64,000 bases of DNA from JAKOQB01 sp050258235 (GCA_050258235.1 JBLMYK010000329.1:1-64000), one strand, 5' to 3'; shown: positions 31,706 to 41,154, counted from the first letter of the stretch. Numbers and translations are program-made. Notes: generated by a model not told the origin, from the letters alone.

Positions 31706-32188
31706 TCAGCCGAGCCGGTTCGATTCCGCCAGCGTGCGGATCCGCGCCACGGTGTCGAGGTCGGCGCTGCGGTACGCCTGGCGCCGCAGCTCGTCGGTCT
31801 CGGCCGCCATTTGTCCCGTCTCGTCCGGCCCTTCGAATTCATAGAGGAAGCGCAGGAACAACTGCTCGGGCTGCGGCTCTTCTATCGTGATCGTCAATCG
31901 GCTGCGCGGCCAGGTCGGGCCGGCATCGGTGCGGGTCTGCGAGCGCTGCCGCGGCGTCAGCACCACGCGGTCGTGCACGGCGAAGCTGCCGAAGTCGAGC
32001 GTGCGCGCCAGCGTCGTCTCGTCTGCGTCCTTGCTGCGCGAATGAATCTCGCAGCCTGACAGGCCGAGCACGAACTGCATCGGCTGCTCGGCGCGCAACA
32101 CCAGCCCTTGCCACAACTGCTCGCGCGTCAGCTGCGGCAGCAGTGGCATCAACGGATCGTTGACCTGGACCAGGTGCTCGAAACGCAT
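31706..32188 (-). CDS. DUF1857/AtaL-like SRPBCC-fold protein
   Basis: 160 residues from ATG 32188. It opens MRFEHLVQVNDPLMPLLPQL and contains LTREQLWQGLVLRAEQP and LTITIEEPQPEQLFLRFLYEF, the pattern of DUF1857 proteins with a START-like ligand-binding fold. Its start overlaps the nitroreductase stop by one base (TGATG). Function is unknown; the fold suggests binding of a small hydrophobic molecule. Confidence 0.82.
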   Translation of the reverse strand: MRFEHLVQVNDPLMPLLPQLTREQLWQGLVLRAEQPMQFVLGLSGCEIHSRSKDADETTLARTLDFGSFAVHDRVVLTPRQRSQTRTDAGPTWPRSRLTITIEEPQPEQLFLRFLYEFEGPDETGQMAAETDELRRQAYRSADLDTVARIRTLAESNRLG

Positions 32189-32970
32189 CAGGGCAGGAAA
32201 TGCCTTTCTTCGAGCGTCGCGCGCAGCCTGGCCGAGTCGGCGCGAAACGCGTCGGGGTCGTACTTGATCTCGCTCGTGTAGAACTGTGCCAGCGAAGTGA
32301 CGCCGTGCTGCTGCATCCGCGCCTTCAGCTCCGGCATCGACATGTACCGGTTCCAGCCGAGCTCTTCGCGCCGCTCGTAGATGGCGTCGATCGCGTCGCC
32401 GTCCGGACGGCGATAGCGCTCTTCGTGCAGCAGCGCGGCGAGCGGCAGGCGGTCGCGCCTGGCCGGATCCTCGTCGGGCCATCCGACCACGATCGTCGTC
32501 ACCGGCAGACAGGTGTCGGGCAGCTCGAGGAAGTCGGCAATCTCGCCCATCGAGTGCAGCGTGGTGCCCATGTAGCAGATGCCCAGTCCGTGCGCTTCGA
32601 AGCCGAGGCAGGCATTCTGCGCCACGATGATCGCGTCGAACGCCGCGACGTGCCAGCCGATCAGGTTGTTGAAGTTGTCGCGCGCGCCGCGCCGGCGCAG
32701 CCACTCGCGCGTGCGAAACCAGTCGGCGCAGAACGTGATCGCCAGTGGCGCCTGCAGGACCATCGGCTGGTTGAAGTGCAGCTCGTACAGGCGGCGCTTG
32801 CGCTCCACGTCGCGCGTCAGCACCAGCGACACCGCGTTCAGGTTGCCCGACGAGGAGGCGCCGGCGATCGCGTCGGCGCACACCGCCTCGACGAGCTTGG
32901 GATCGACTGGGTCAGGCTTGTACTGGCGGATCGAGCGGTGGCGATTCAGCAGGCGGGACAGGTCGGTCAT
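32188..32970 (-). CDS. Nitroreductase-family FMN oxidoreductase
   Basis: 260 residues from ATG 32970. Seen are the FMN-binding start LLNRHRSIRQYKPDPVDP, the SSSGNLNAVSLVL region, the middle segment AQNACLGFEAHGLGICYMG and the VVGWPDE strand, as in NfsA/FRP-type enzymes. They reduce flavin, nitroaromatics or quinones with NAD(P)H. It overlaps queC by four bases and the DUF1857 gene by one, so the three genes form one operon. Confidence 0.88.
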   Translation of the reverse strand: MTDLSRLLNRHRSIRQYKPDPVDPKLVEAVCADAIAGASSSGNLNAVSLVLTRDVERKRRLYELHFNQPMVLQAPLAITFCADWFRTREWLRRRGARDNFNNLIGWHVAAFDAIIVAQNACLGFEAHGLGICYMGTTLHSMGEIADFLELPDTCLPVTTIVVGWPDEDPARRDRLPLAALLHEERYRRPDGDAIDAIYERREELGWNRYMSMPELKARMQQHGVTSLAQFYTSEIKYDPDAFRADSARLRATLEERHFLP

Positions 32971-33695
32971 GGGGTCGAATGCGCTGGCACGTTGCGCATA
33001 GCTTGCCAGCTGTCCCACCCCGCCGCACGCAGCGCGCAGGCCGGGCAGATGCCGCAGCCGCGACCCCATGCGTGCAGCTTGTCGCGCACACCCATGTAGC
33101 AGCTGTGCGTCTCCGCCCGGAGCAGTTCGATCAGCTTTTCGCCGCCGAGGTCTGCCGCCAGCTGCCAGGTCTGCGCCTTGTCGAGCCGCATCAGCGGCGT
33201 CTCGATCGTGAAGCGCTGATCCATCCCGAGCGACAGCGTCCGCTGCAGGCTCTGCAGCACCTTGTCGCGGCTGTCCGGATAGTCGGAATAGTCGGTCTCG
33301 CTCATGCCGCCGACCAGGATCTGCAGGTCGCGCCGGAACGCGATCGCGGCCGCATAGGTCAGGAACAGCAAATTGCGCCCAGGGACAAACGTCGACGGCA
33401 GACTCTTCTCCGCCAGTCGGCGCTGCGCGTCGCTGGTCAAGGCCGTGGTCGCGATCTGCACCAGTGCCGCCATCTTGATCACGTGGTCGGGCCCGAGCCG
33501 TTCGCGCCACTCGGGGAACGCGCTGCGCAGCGCGCCGAGGACCTGCGGCCGGACCTCCAGTTCGACCGGCTGCGGCTGGCCATAGTCGAACCCGACGGTC
33601 TCGACCTGCGCATAGCGCGAAAGCGCCCACGCCAGGCAGACGGTCGAATCGAGTCCGCCGGAAAACAGGACCAGTGCGCGTTGATCGGAGGCCAT
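32967..33695 (-). CDS. queC: 7-cyano-7-deazaguanine synthase
   Basis: 242 residues. The ATP-pyrophosphatase motif SGGLDST is at residues 12-18, the region STFVPGRNLLFL is typical, and the C-terminal zinc site is in THSCYMG...GCGICPACALR. It converts 7-carboxy-7-deazaguanine to preQ0 in queuosine biosynthesis. Other queuosine genes are not in the window; it shares an operon with a nitroreductase and a DUF1857 protein. Confidence 0.95.
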   Translation of the reverse strand: MASDQRALVLFSGGLDSTVCLAWALSRYAQVETVGFDYGQPQPVELEVRPQVLGALRSAFPEWRERLGPDHVIKMAALVQIATTALTSDAQRRLAEKSLPSTFVPGRNLLFLTYAAAIAFRRDLQILVGGMSETDYSDYPDSRDKVLQSLQRTLSLGMDQRFTIETPLMRLDKAQTWQLAADLGGEKLIELLRAETHSCYMGVRDKLHAWGRGCGICPACALRAAGWDSWQAMRNVPAHSTP

Positions 33696-33772
33696 CGGCG
33701 TCGGGCCGGTTAACCCGGTTTGCAGTGCCTTTTCGTTGAACGTGGCATCAACAGGGATGCGGGAGGTTGACG

Positions 33773-34588
33773 ATGCTGCGGCGGAACTTCATTGCGACTG
33801 CGATTGTCGCGGCACTGGCCGGGTGTGCCACATCCGCGGTAGACGCATATGCGGTCGGCAATCTGGCTGATGTCCAGGTGATCGATCGCGTGACCGGCGA
33901 AACGCTGGCCGTCTACCAGCACGGCGGGCGCCGCTACGTGGCTGGCACCCCGGGCAATCGCTACGCGATCGCGGTCCGCAACCGCACCGGCGGCCGGCTT
34001 CTGGCAGTGATGTCCGTCGACGGCGTCAACGTGGTGACAGGGGAGACGGCGGGCTGGGACCAGAACGGCTACGTGTTCGATCCCTGGCAGCGCTGGGAAA
34101 TCCGTGGCTGGCGCAAAAGCCAGGAGCGCGTGGCCGCGTTCGAGTTCACGGCGTTGCCGAATTCATACGCGGCGCGGACCAGCCGTCCGGAAAATGTCGG
34201 CGTGATCGGCCTGGCATTGTTCCGTGAAGCGCGGCCGGTCCTGCCGGCGCCGGAAATGCAGCGCCGGGAATCGAGCGAAGAACGAGGTGCGGCGGGCGAA
34301 GGCAGCCCTGCACCCTCCGCCGCCAGGCCGCAGGCCGGCGCGGTCGCCGAGTCTCTCGAGCGCCGTCGCGACAGCGCCAGGCTCGGCACCGGGCACGGTC
34401 GCAGTGAGAGCTCGCCGGTGTCCACGACTTCCTTCGAGCGCGCGCACCCGACGCCGGACGAGGTCATCACGATCCATTACGACAGCCGTGACAACCTGAT
34501 CGCCCTCGGCGTGATTCCGTCGCCGCGTGCGCCGGTGCCGAATCCGTTTCCGGGCAACCTGGGTTTCGTTCCCGATCCGCCGCGGTGA
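33773..34588 (+). CDS. Hypothetical lipoprotein preceding ECF sigma gene
   Basis: 271 residues. GGGAGG six bases ahead fixes ATG 33773. The signal peptide ends in the lipobox AALAGC. Residues about 30-140 form a beta-rich domain (DVQVIDRVTGETLAVYQHGGRRYVAG, NRYAIAVRNRTGGRLLAVMSVDGVNVV, YVFDPWQRWEIRGWRKS), and the rest is a low-complexity Ser/Ala/Arg tail. I do not recognise a named family. Its stop overlaps the possible GTG start of the sigma factor, so the two are likely co-expressed. Confidence 0.75.
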   Translation: MLRRNFIATAIVAALAGCATSAVDAYAVGNLADVQVIDRVTGETLAVYQHGGRRYVAGTPGNRYAIAVRNRTGGRLLAVMSVDGVNVVTGETAGWDQNGYVFDPWQRWEIRGWRKSQERVAAFEFTALPNSYAARTSRPENVGVIGLALFREARPVLPAPEMQRRESSEERGAAGEGSPAPSAARPQAGAVAESLERRRDSARLGTGHGRSESSPVSTTSFERAHPTPDEVITIHYDSRDNLIALGVIPSPRAPVPNPFPGNLGFVPDPPR

Positions 34589-35232
34589 CGGCCGACGCTC
34601 GACTTGCCGCGGCGCCGATAATCCGGCGCATGCGCGACGCACCGGGCCCAGACGTTCGCAGCGACGAACAACTGATGCTTGCCTACGGTGCCGGCGACGC
34701 CGCGGCATTCGCGCGGCTGTTCGACCGGCACGAGCGTCCGGTCTATCGCTTCCTGCTGCGCTCGCTGGGCGGGGATGCGGCGCGTGCGCAGGACCTGCTG
34801 CAGGAGGTCTGGCTGGCGGTGATTCGCAACGCAACGAGTTACGAGCCGCGCGCGCGATTCACGACGTGGCTGTACGGCATCGCGCGCACGCGGCTGATCG
34901 ACCATTGGCGCGCGCAGCGAAGCGACGTCAGCCTCGATGCGGCGAACGACCCGCAGGCCGATGACGCGGGCGAGCCTCTGGTCGAGCGCGTTGCCGGCGT
35001 GCGCACCCAGGAGCCGGAGGTGCTGGCGATGTCGCGCGCGCAGGCACTGGCCTTCGTTGCCGCGGTCGAAGCGCTGCCGGATGCGCAACGCGAGGTGCTG
35101 CTGCTGCATCTGGAAGGGGAACTGACGCTGGACGAGATCGCGCAGCTGACGGGCGTGGGGATGGAGACGGCCAAGAGCCGGCTGCGCTACGCGCTGGCGA
35201 AATTGCGCGTTGCGCTGGAGCAGTGGCGATGA
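34585..35232 (+). CDS. ECF-type RNA polymerase sigma factor
   Basis: 215 residues from a GTG overlapping the previous stop; an ATG at 34630 would give 200. Region 2 (about 28-110) includes RLFDRHERPVYRFLLRSL, DLLQEVWLAVIRN and FTTWLYGIARTRLIDHWRAQ. Region 4 (about 155-212) includes LPDAQREVLLLHLEGELTLDE and VGMETAKSRLRYALAKLR. It directs transcription of an unknown regulon. The following gene, overlapping by four bases, is in the usual position of an anti-sigma factor. Confidence 0.93.
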   Translation: MTADARLAAAPIIRRMRDAPGPDVRSDEQLMLAYGAGDAAAFARLFDRHERPVYRFLLRSLGGDAARAQDLLQEVWLAVIRNATSYEPRARFTTWLYGIARTRLIDHWRAQRSDVSLDAANDPQADDAGEPLVERVAGVRTQEPEVLAMSRAQALAFVAAVEALPDAQREVLLLHLEGELTLDEIAQLTGVGMETAKSRLRYALAKLRVALEQWR

Positions 35233-36041
35233 CGGGCCGATCCGATCCGGACACACGCGCGATCGCGCGTGCGTATCGCGCTGCGCACGCGGCACTCGAC
35301 GAGCGCCCGAGCGAGGCATCGCGCGCGGCGATCGTTGCGGCGGCGGCGCGCGCGGTCGAGTCGCAGCCGCACGCAGCCGGCAGTGCGCCGCGGCGTCGCT
35401 GGCGCTTGCCGCTCGCGGCGGCCGCCACGATCCTGGTCAGCTCGATTGCGGTGATCGTCGCACAGCGCACCGAGCAGCAGATGCCGGCAGGCGTGACGAC
35501 GGAAAGCGCACCGGCAAGCACGGCGGGGACGGGAGCGGAATCCGCCGCGAAGGAAAAGCCGGCCACTGAAATCCAACCTGCGGACCGACCCTCCGCACCC
35601 GCGGTTCCGGCTCCCGCGCGGCGCGATCGGCCGTCGGCCGTCTCGCGCAATGCGCCTGCTCCTGCAGCGTCGCCGCCGGTCAGCGCGCCCGCCATTGGCG
35701 AAACGGGGGCCGACTCGACCGCGCGCGACGCGGGCGCGGCGGCGGTCGACCGCGGTGAGTCGTCACGCCCGGCGGCCGCCGCGCGGCGGCAGGCGCAGCC
35801 TGCGCCGGCGCACGATGGGCCGGCGAGCGTTGTCGAGCCGCGGCCCGCGGCAAGCGCCGAATCGGCCGGCGTCACGGCGACCGGCAAGGCGGAAGATCCG
35901 GCGCGGTGGCTGGCGCGCATCATCGAATTGCGCCAGGCCGGGCGCGAGGATGAGGCCGACGCCGAACTGAAGAAGCTGCGCGAGCGCTATCCGCAGCTGA
36001 CCATTCCGGAGGCCGCGCTGCGGCACGCCGGCACGCGCTGA
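35229..36041 (+). CDS. Putative anti-sigma or accessory membrane protein
   Basis: 270 residues starting at ATG 35229 (ATGA overlap with the sigma gene). A basic cytoplasmic N-terminus of about 60 residues leads to one transmembrane helix (LPLAAAATILVSSIAVIVAQ) and a long Ala/Pro/Arg-rich periplasmic stretch. A short helical end follows (DPARWLARIIELRQAGREDEADAELKKLRERYP). Position and topology suggest an anti-sigma factor, but the zinc-binding HxxxCxxC motif is absent, so the call is tentative. Confidence 0.65.
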   Translation: MTGRSDPDTRAIARAYRAAHAALDERPSEASRAAIVAAAARAVESQPHAAGSAPRRRWRLPLAAAATILVSSIAVIVAQRTEQQMPAGVTTESAPASTAGTGAESAAKEKPATEIQPADRPSAPAVPAPARRDRPSAVSRNAPAPAASPPVSAPAIGETGADSTARDAGAAAVDRGESSRPAAAARRQAQPAPAHDGPASVVEPRPAASAESAGVTATGKAEDPARWLARIIELRQAGREDEADAELKKLRERYPQLTIPEAALRHAGTR

Positions 36042-36110
36042 CGTCGGCCACGTCGACGTTGGGCGGTACCGAGGGCCGCCGACGCCCCAGGCCGGGCGGC
36101 GGCGCTCGGC

Positions 36111-36133
36111 GGGGAGGAGTTGCTATCCTCCCC
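36111..36133. promoter_or_regulatory. Inverted repeat upstream of the GST gene
   Basis: GGGGAGGA-GTTGCTA-TCCTCCCC is a perfect 8-bp inverted repeat ending 26 bases before the GST start codon. It may be an operator or a 5'-leader hairpin. No clear -35/-10 pair could be assigned. Confidence 0.4.
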
Positions 36134-36159
36134 CGAGTCAATCGACGGAGGAGATTCCG

Positions 36160-36771
36160 ATGAAGCTGTATTACTCGCCCAGCGCGAGCTCGCTGTCGCC
36201 CCATATCGCGCTGAGCGAGGCTGGTCTTGCGTATGAGCTCGAACGAGTCGACCTGAAGACGAAGAAGTACGGCAAGGAAAAGGACTTTCTGAAGGTCAAT
36301 CCGAAGGGCTATGTGCCGACCCTGCAGTTCGAGGACGGTACCGTGCTCACCGAAGGCCCGGCGATCCTGCAGTGGATTGCCGACCAGGTTCCGGAGCGGC
36401 ATCTGGCGCCGCCGCCCGGCACGATGGAACGCTACCACCTGGTCGAGTGGCTGAACTTCATCGCCACCGAACTGCACGAGCAGTTCTCGCCGCTGTTCAG
36501 TCCCGCCAACACCGACGATCTGAAGAAGCGCCAGCGCGATCTGCTCGCGCGGCGCCTCGACTACGTTCAGGCCGCGCTCGGCGCGAAGCCGTACCTGATG
36601 GGCGAATCGTTCACCGTCGCGGACGGCTATCTCTTCACGGTGCTCGGGTGGAGCAAGTGGGTCGACATCGACCTCACCAAATGGCCGAGGCTTGCCGAAT
36701 TCATGGACCGCGTGGCCGCACGGCCGCGCGTGCAGTCCGCGCTGGCAGCGGAAAGACCGCCGAAACGTTAA
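36160..36771 (+). CDS. Glutathione S-transferase
   Basis: 203 residues. The thioredoxin-like N-domain (1-80) has MKLYYSPSASSLSPHIALSE with the catalytic-region Ser of the beta class, the cis-Pro segment YVPTLQFEDG and the glutathione-binding LTEGPAILQWIAD. The helical C-domain ends with FTVADGYLFTVLGWSKW. It resembles proteobacterial GstA, which conjugates glutathione or reduces disulfides. GGAGGAG precedes the ATG. The next small gene follows after four bases. Confidence 0.93.
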   Translation: MKLYYSPSASSLSPHIALSEAGLAYELERVDLKTKKYGKEKDFLKVNPKGYVPTLQFEDGTVLTEGPAILQWIADQVPERHLAPPPGTMERYHLVEWLNFIATELHEQFSPLFSPANTDDLKKRQRDLLARRLDYVQAALGAKPYLMGESFTVADGYLFTVLGWSKWVDIDLTKWPRLAEFMDRVAARPRVQSALAAERPPKR

Positions 36772-36775
36772 CCCG

Positions 36776-37159
36776 ATGTCCGGTGCCGGCACGCCGCGCC
36801 TGGTGCTGCTGGACTCGGTGACGCAGGTCGAGCCGAGGCACGCCGGCTGCATCGTCGTGACCGGCTCGCACGGTGGAGCGAGCGTCGTCCGTTACGCGCG
36901 GACGGTGCCGGCGCTGCTGTATGTATTCAACGACGCCGGAGTGGGCAAGGACGAGGCGGGCGTGGCGGCACTGACGGCGCTCGAGGAGGCCGGCGTCGCG
37001 GCGGCGACCGTGTCGCATGCGACCGCGCGTATCGGTGAAGCGAAGGACAGCTGGGAGCACGGCGTGGTGTCGCGCGCAAACGCGCAGGCGCGATCGCTTG
37101 GCGTGCACGCCGGGCTGGCGCTGCGCGATGTGCCGGCGTTGCGGTTGGCGAACGATTGA
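36776..37159 (+). CDS. Conserved hypothetical protein after GST
   Basis: 127 residues from ATG 36776. It looks like a Rossmann-type alpha/beta fold: VLLDSVTQVEPRHAGCIVVTG followed by SHGGASVVRYA, then VGKDEAGVAALTALEEAGVAAATV. No catalytic motif is recognisable and there is no signal peptide. Tight spacing to the GST gene suggests joint transcription. Function unknown. Confidence 0.75.
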   Translation: MSGAGTPRLVLLDSVTQVEPRHAGCIVVTGSHGGASVVRYARTVPALLYVFNDAGVGKDEAGVAALTALEEAGVAAATVSHATARIGEAKDSWEHGVVSRANAQARSLGVHAGLALRDVPALRLAND

Positions 37160-37214
37160 ACGTCCGATTGGTAGTCGTGATCCAGCGGGTCGCTGCGGCG
37201 GCGATCGAACTGCG

Positions 37215-38642
37215 TCAATCCAGGCATAGAAGCTCGACCTCGCCGCGCGCCGCGCGCGCGAGAGCTTCGCGCGCAATGCGGTAGGCATCGACCTCGAAGA
37301 GGCGGGGCGCGGTCTGTGCCAGTTGCTGCGCCGCCTGCGGCGACTTCACGCTGCCGAGCCAGCACCAGCGGTCGAACACATGCAGGTCTTCACGAAACCG
37401 CGGCGCGTTGCGCTCGACGATCGCTACCGCGCCCGGTTGCGGCCAGCGCGGGCAGCGCCGGCCCTCCAGCAACGCCGCCGCGCGCTCGCCGTGCGCCTGC
37501 GGCGTTTCCGCGCCGACACAGGCGCCGACACAGCGCTTCAGCTGATGGTTGAAGCACGGCGCATCGGCCGCCGCGCGCCGCGCGCGGCCTTCCAGCCGCA
37601 TCGTCTTCAGGCACAGGCCGTGCTCATGGGCAAGCGCAGTCAGCATGTGCCGCGCGCCGGGTCGCGAGGCGAACGGCCCGTAGTGCTCATGCAGCCGATC
37701 CAGCGGAACGTCGGCGGCCCGCACGAAGCGCGGCCGCCCGGCTTCATCGAGCGTGAAGAAGACCTGGTTCAGGCGGCGACGCAGGGCGACGTTGTGGGCC
37801 GGTAGCCGCGTCTTCACCAGTTCGGCCTCGCGCAGCAGCGCGCCGATCTCGCCCGCGGTTTCTTCCCACTCGACGCGCTGCACTTCCTGCGACAGGCGCA
37901 GGTCGGCGCCGCTGGCGTGGTCGTTGGCGAAGTGATTCGCCACGCGGTCGCGCATGTCGACGCTCTTGCCGATGTAGATCGGGTGCGCATTGGCGCCGAA
38001 GAACAGGTACACGCCGGGTGCGCCCGGAATTTCGTCGAGCGCGTGCGGCGGCAGCGCCGGCGGATTGCTCGGCCGCGCCAGCAGCTGCCCGATCGCAGCG
38101 TCGATCTCGTCGCGCGGATGGCGTTCGTACAGCCGCTGCAGCAGGCGCCACAGCACGCGCGCGTCGCCCAGCGCGCGATGGCGCTGTTCGCCGTCGAGGC
38201 CGAAGCGCGACACGATCGCATCGAGCGTGTGCGGGCCGCGGTCCGGATACAGTAGTCGCGACAGGCGCACCGTGCACAGCGTCGCCGCCTTCCACGGCAT
38301 GCCGACGCGCTCGAACTCGGCCTTCAGAAAGCCGTAATCGAAGCGCGCGTTGTGGGCGACGAATACCGCGTCGTGCAGGCGGTCGAACAGCGATTCGGAC
38401 AGATCCGCGAAGGGCGGCGCGTCGCGCACCATCTCGTTCGTGATCCCGGTGAGCCACTGGATCTCCGACGGGATCGGCCTGCCCGGATTGACCAGCGACG
38501 ACCATTCCTGCACCCGCCACTGGTCGCCGTCGATGTCGACGCTGACCACACCGACCTCGGTCACGCGCTCGCGCGCCGGGCTGGAGCCGGTCGTCTCGAC
38601 GTCGACGAAGCACCAGCGGGAGAACTCGCGCGACCCGAACAT
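37215..38642 (-). CDS. DnaQ-type 3'-5' exonuclease fused to GIY-YIG (UvrC/Cho-like) nuclease
   Basis: 475 residues. Residues 8-170 are a DEDDh exonuclease: VDVETTG, VAHNARFDYGFLKAEF and the HRALGDARV motif. Residues about 200-290 are a GIY-YIG domain (IPGAPGVYLFFGANAHPIYIGKSVDMRDRVANHF), followed by UvrC-like sequence with CFNHQLKRCVGACVG. It has the Cho-type nuclease combined with a proofreading-type exonuclease and probably acts in DNA repair incision. This architecture is known in several beta- and gammaproteobacteria. Confidence 0.92.
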   Translation of the reverse strand: MFGSREFSRWCFVDVETTGSSPARERVTEVGVVSVDIDGDQWRVQEWSSLVNPGRPIPSEIQWLTGITNEMVRDAPPFADLSESLFDRLHDAVFVAHNARFDYGFLKAEFERVGMPWKAATLCTVRLSRLLYPDRGPHTLDAIVSRFGLDGEQRHRALGDARVLWRLLQRLYERHPRDEIDAAIGQLLARPSNPPALPPHALDEIPGAPGVYLFFGANAHPIYIGKSVDMRDRVANHFANDHASGADLRLSQEVQRVEWEETAGEIGALLREAELVKTRLPAHNVALRRRLNQVFFTLDEAGRPRFVRAADVPLDRLHEHYGPFASRPGARHMLTALAHEHGLCLKTMRLEGRARRAAADAPCFNHQLKRCVGACVGAETPQAHGERAAALLEGRRCPRWPQPGAVAIVERNAPRFREDLHVFDRWCWLGSVKSPQAAQQLAQTAPRLFEVDAYRIAREALARAARGEVELLCLD

Positions 38643-38673
38643 GCGGTGCGATTCGGCGTGCGGCCCGCGCTTC

Positions 38674-41154
38674 TCAGCGCAGGCGCATGCGCTTGAGCAG
38701 CAGCGCGTTGGTCACCACGCTGACCGACGAGAACGCCATCGCCGCGCCGGCGATCACCGGCGACAGCATCCCGAACGCGGCGAGTGGAATGCCGATCACG
38801 TTGTAGAAGAACGCCCAGAACAGGTTCTGGCGGATCTTGCGCACGGTGGCGCGCGAGATCTCGATCGCGTCGGCGACCAGGCGCGGGTCGCCGCGCATCA
38901 GCGTGATGCCGGCTGCCTCGATCGCCACGTCGGTGCCGGAGCCCATCGCGATGCCGATGTCCGCCGCGGCGAGCGCGGGGGCGTCGTTGATGCCGTCGCC
39001 GACCATCGCGACCACGCGCCCGCCCTCCTTCAGCGCCTGCACGCGCGCGCTCTTCTCGCGCGGCAACACTCCCGCCTCGAAATGCGCCAGATCCAGCTCG
39101 CGCGCGACATGCGCGGCGGCCGCCTGGCTGTCGCCCGACAGCATCGTCGTGTCGATGCCCATGCGGTTCAGATGCTGGACCGCGGCGCGCGCGCCGGGCT
39201 TTGGCTCGTCACCGAAGGCCACCAGGCCGAGCAGATGCACACCGTCCGGCGTGCGTTCCGCGAGCCAGGACACCGTGCGGCCCTCCGCCTCGAGCGCCTG
39301 AACCTGGGCGGCCAGGGCGTCGAGCGGCAGGCCGATTTCCTGCATCAGCCGCCGGTTGCCGAACAGCAGTTCGACCTGCGTCGCGCGTCCCTGGTCGTCG
39401 AGCAGCCGCGCGGTCGCGCCGCGACCCGCCAGCGTCTTGTGGGCCTCCGCGCGCCGGCGCGCAACGTCGCGATGTTCTTCGAGCGCGGCACCTACCGCGA
39501 CCGCAAGCGGATGCGTGCTGCCGGCGCTGACCGCGGCGGCCAGTGCAAGCACCTCGCGGCCATCGAGCAGGTCATGGCCTATCACGGCGGCAACGCGCGG
39601 GCGCCCCTCCGTCAGCGTGCCGGTCTTGTCGAAGGCGACCACGCGAACGCTGCGTGCGGTTTCGAGCGCCTCCGCGTCGCGGATCAGGATGCCGTTTCTC
39701 GCCGCCACGCCGGTGCCCGCGATGATCGCGGTCGGCGTGGCCAGCCCGAGTGCGCACGGGCAGGCGATCACGAGGACGCTGACCGCGTTGATCAGCGCGG
39801 TTTCGAAGGTCGCGCCGGCCACCATCCAGCCGATCACCGTCGCCGCCGCGATCAGCAGCACCGCCGGGACGAACACCGCGGCCACGCGGTCGACCAGGCG
39901 CTGGATCGGTGCCTTCGCCGCCTGCGCGGTTTCGACCAGGCGGATGATGCGCGCCAGCACCGTCTCGGCGCCGACCGCGGTCGTCTCGACCTCGATGCGC
40001 CCGGTCGTGTTCAGCGAGCCGCCGGTCACCTTGTCGCCGACCTGCTTGTCCACCGGCAGGCCCTCGCCGGTCAGCATCGACTCGTCCACCGCGGTCATTC
40101 CCGCGCGCACCAGTCCGTCGACCGCGATCCGTTCACCCGGCAGCGCGACCACGATGTCGCCCAGCCGAACCTCGTCGAGCGCCACCGACTGCTCGATGCC
40201 ATCGCGCAGCACGCGCGCATCGGTCGGCCGCAGTGCGCCGAGCAGGCGGATCGCCTCCGAGGTGTGATGCTTGGCGCGCGCCTCCAGCCAGCGGCCGAGA
40301 AGCACGAGCGCGATCACCACCGCGGCGGCCTCGAAGTACAGGTGCCCGCCGCGCCCCTCGTCGAGCCACAGGTACAGCGACAGGCCGTACGCGGCCAGCG
40401 TGCCGAGGGAAACCAGCAGGTCCATGTTGCCGGTTCGCGCGCGCAGCGCCTTGCCTGCGGCGACGTAGAAGCGACGCGCGCACCAGAACTGCACCGGGGT
40501 GGCGAGCAGCCATTGCAGCCACGGCGGCAGAGCGACATGGACGTGCAGCAACTGCAGCAGCATCGGCGCCACCAGCGGCGCGGCGAGCAGCAGCGCGACA
40601 ATGGCATCGCGCTTCAGCCCCGCGAGCCGGTCCTCCCGCACCGGTGTTGCCTGTTCCTGCGGCGGCTTCGCCTCGTAGCCGGCCCCGGTCACCGCCCGCA
40701 CCAGGTCGCGCGCGGTCGCACTGCCGCTGACGAGATCGACGACGGCGGACTCGGACGCGAGGTTCACGCTCGCGTTCAGCACGCCCGGCACCTCGAGCAG
40801 CGCCTTCTCTACGCGTGCCACGCAGCTGGCGCAGGTCATGCCCTCGATCGCGAGCCGGATCGATTGCGTCGGCACTTCGTAGCCGGCATCGGCCACCGCG
40901 CCGCGCAATGCGGCGAGCGCGCTGCGCCGTGCGGGTGCATCCAGAGCGCCGGTTTCGACCGCGGCCGATTCGGTCGCGAGGTTCACCGCGACGCTGCGGA
41001 CGCCGGGCACGCCGTTCAGCGCCTTTTCCACGTGCGCCACGCACGACGCGCAGGTCATTCCGTGCACCGGAAGGACGAGGCGTGCCGACGGCGCGCCGGT
41101 CGCGCTCAGGGTTTCGGGTCGGACGCGTTGATCCATCGAAGCCAATCGTTTCAA
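38674..41154 (-). CDS. copA: Copper-exporting P1B-type ATPase
   Basis: 826 residues. Two N-terminal heavy-metal domains have GMTCASC at Cys 35/38 and 108/111. Then come eight transmembrane helices with the CPC metal site at 465-467, the TGE actuator motif (362-364), the phosphorylated D509 in DKTGT, the STHPLA motif of metal ATPases and the GDGINDAPAL hinge. CPC with CASC domains points to Cu(I) export from the cytosol. No cueR-type regulator or chaperone gene is adjacent. A shorter start at Met 7 is possible. Confidence 0.95.
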   Translation of the reverse strand: MKRLASMDQRVRPETLSATGAPSARLVLPVHGMTCASCVAHVEKALNGVPGVRSVAVNLATESAAVETGALDAPARRSALAALRGAVADAGYEVPTQSIRLAIEGMTCASCVARVEKALLEVPGVLNASVNLASESAVVDLVSGSATARDLVRAVTGAGYEAKPPQEQATPVREDRLAGLKRDAIVALLLAAPLVAPMLLQLLHVHVALPPWLQWLLATPVQFWCARRFYVAAGKALRARTGNMDLLVSLGTLAAYGLSLYLWLDEGRGGHLYFEAAAVVIALVLLGRWLEARAKHHTSEAIRLLGALRPTDARVLRDGIEQSVALDEVRLGDIVVALPGERIAVDGLVRAGMTAVDESMLTGEGLPVDKQVGDKVTGGSLNTTGRIEVETTAVGAETVLARIIRLVETAQAAKAPIQRLVDRVAAVFVPAVLLIAAATVIGWMVAGATFETALINAVSVLVIACPCALGLATPTAIIAGTGVAARNGILIRDAEALETARSVRVVAFDKTGTLTEGRPRVAAVIGHDLLDGREVLALAAAVSAGSTHPLAVAVGAALEEHRDVARRRAEAHKTLAGRGATARLLDDQGRATQVELLFGNRRLMQEIGLPLDALAAQVQALEAEGRTVSWLAERTPDGVHLLGLVAFGDEPKPGARAAVQHLNRMGIDTTMLSGDSQAAAAHVARELDLAHFEAGVLPREKSARVQALKEGGRVVAMVGDGINDAPALAAADIGIAMGSGTDVAIEAAGITLMRGDPRLVADAIEISRATVRKIRQNLFWAFFYNVIGIPLAAFGMLSPVIAGAAMAFSSVSVVTNALLLKRMRLR

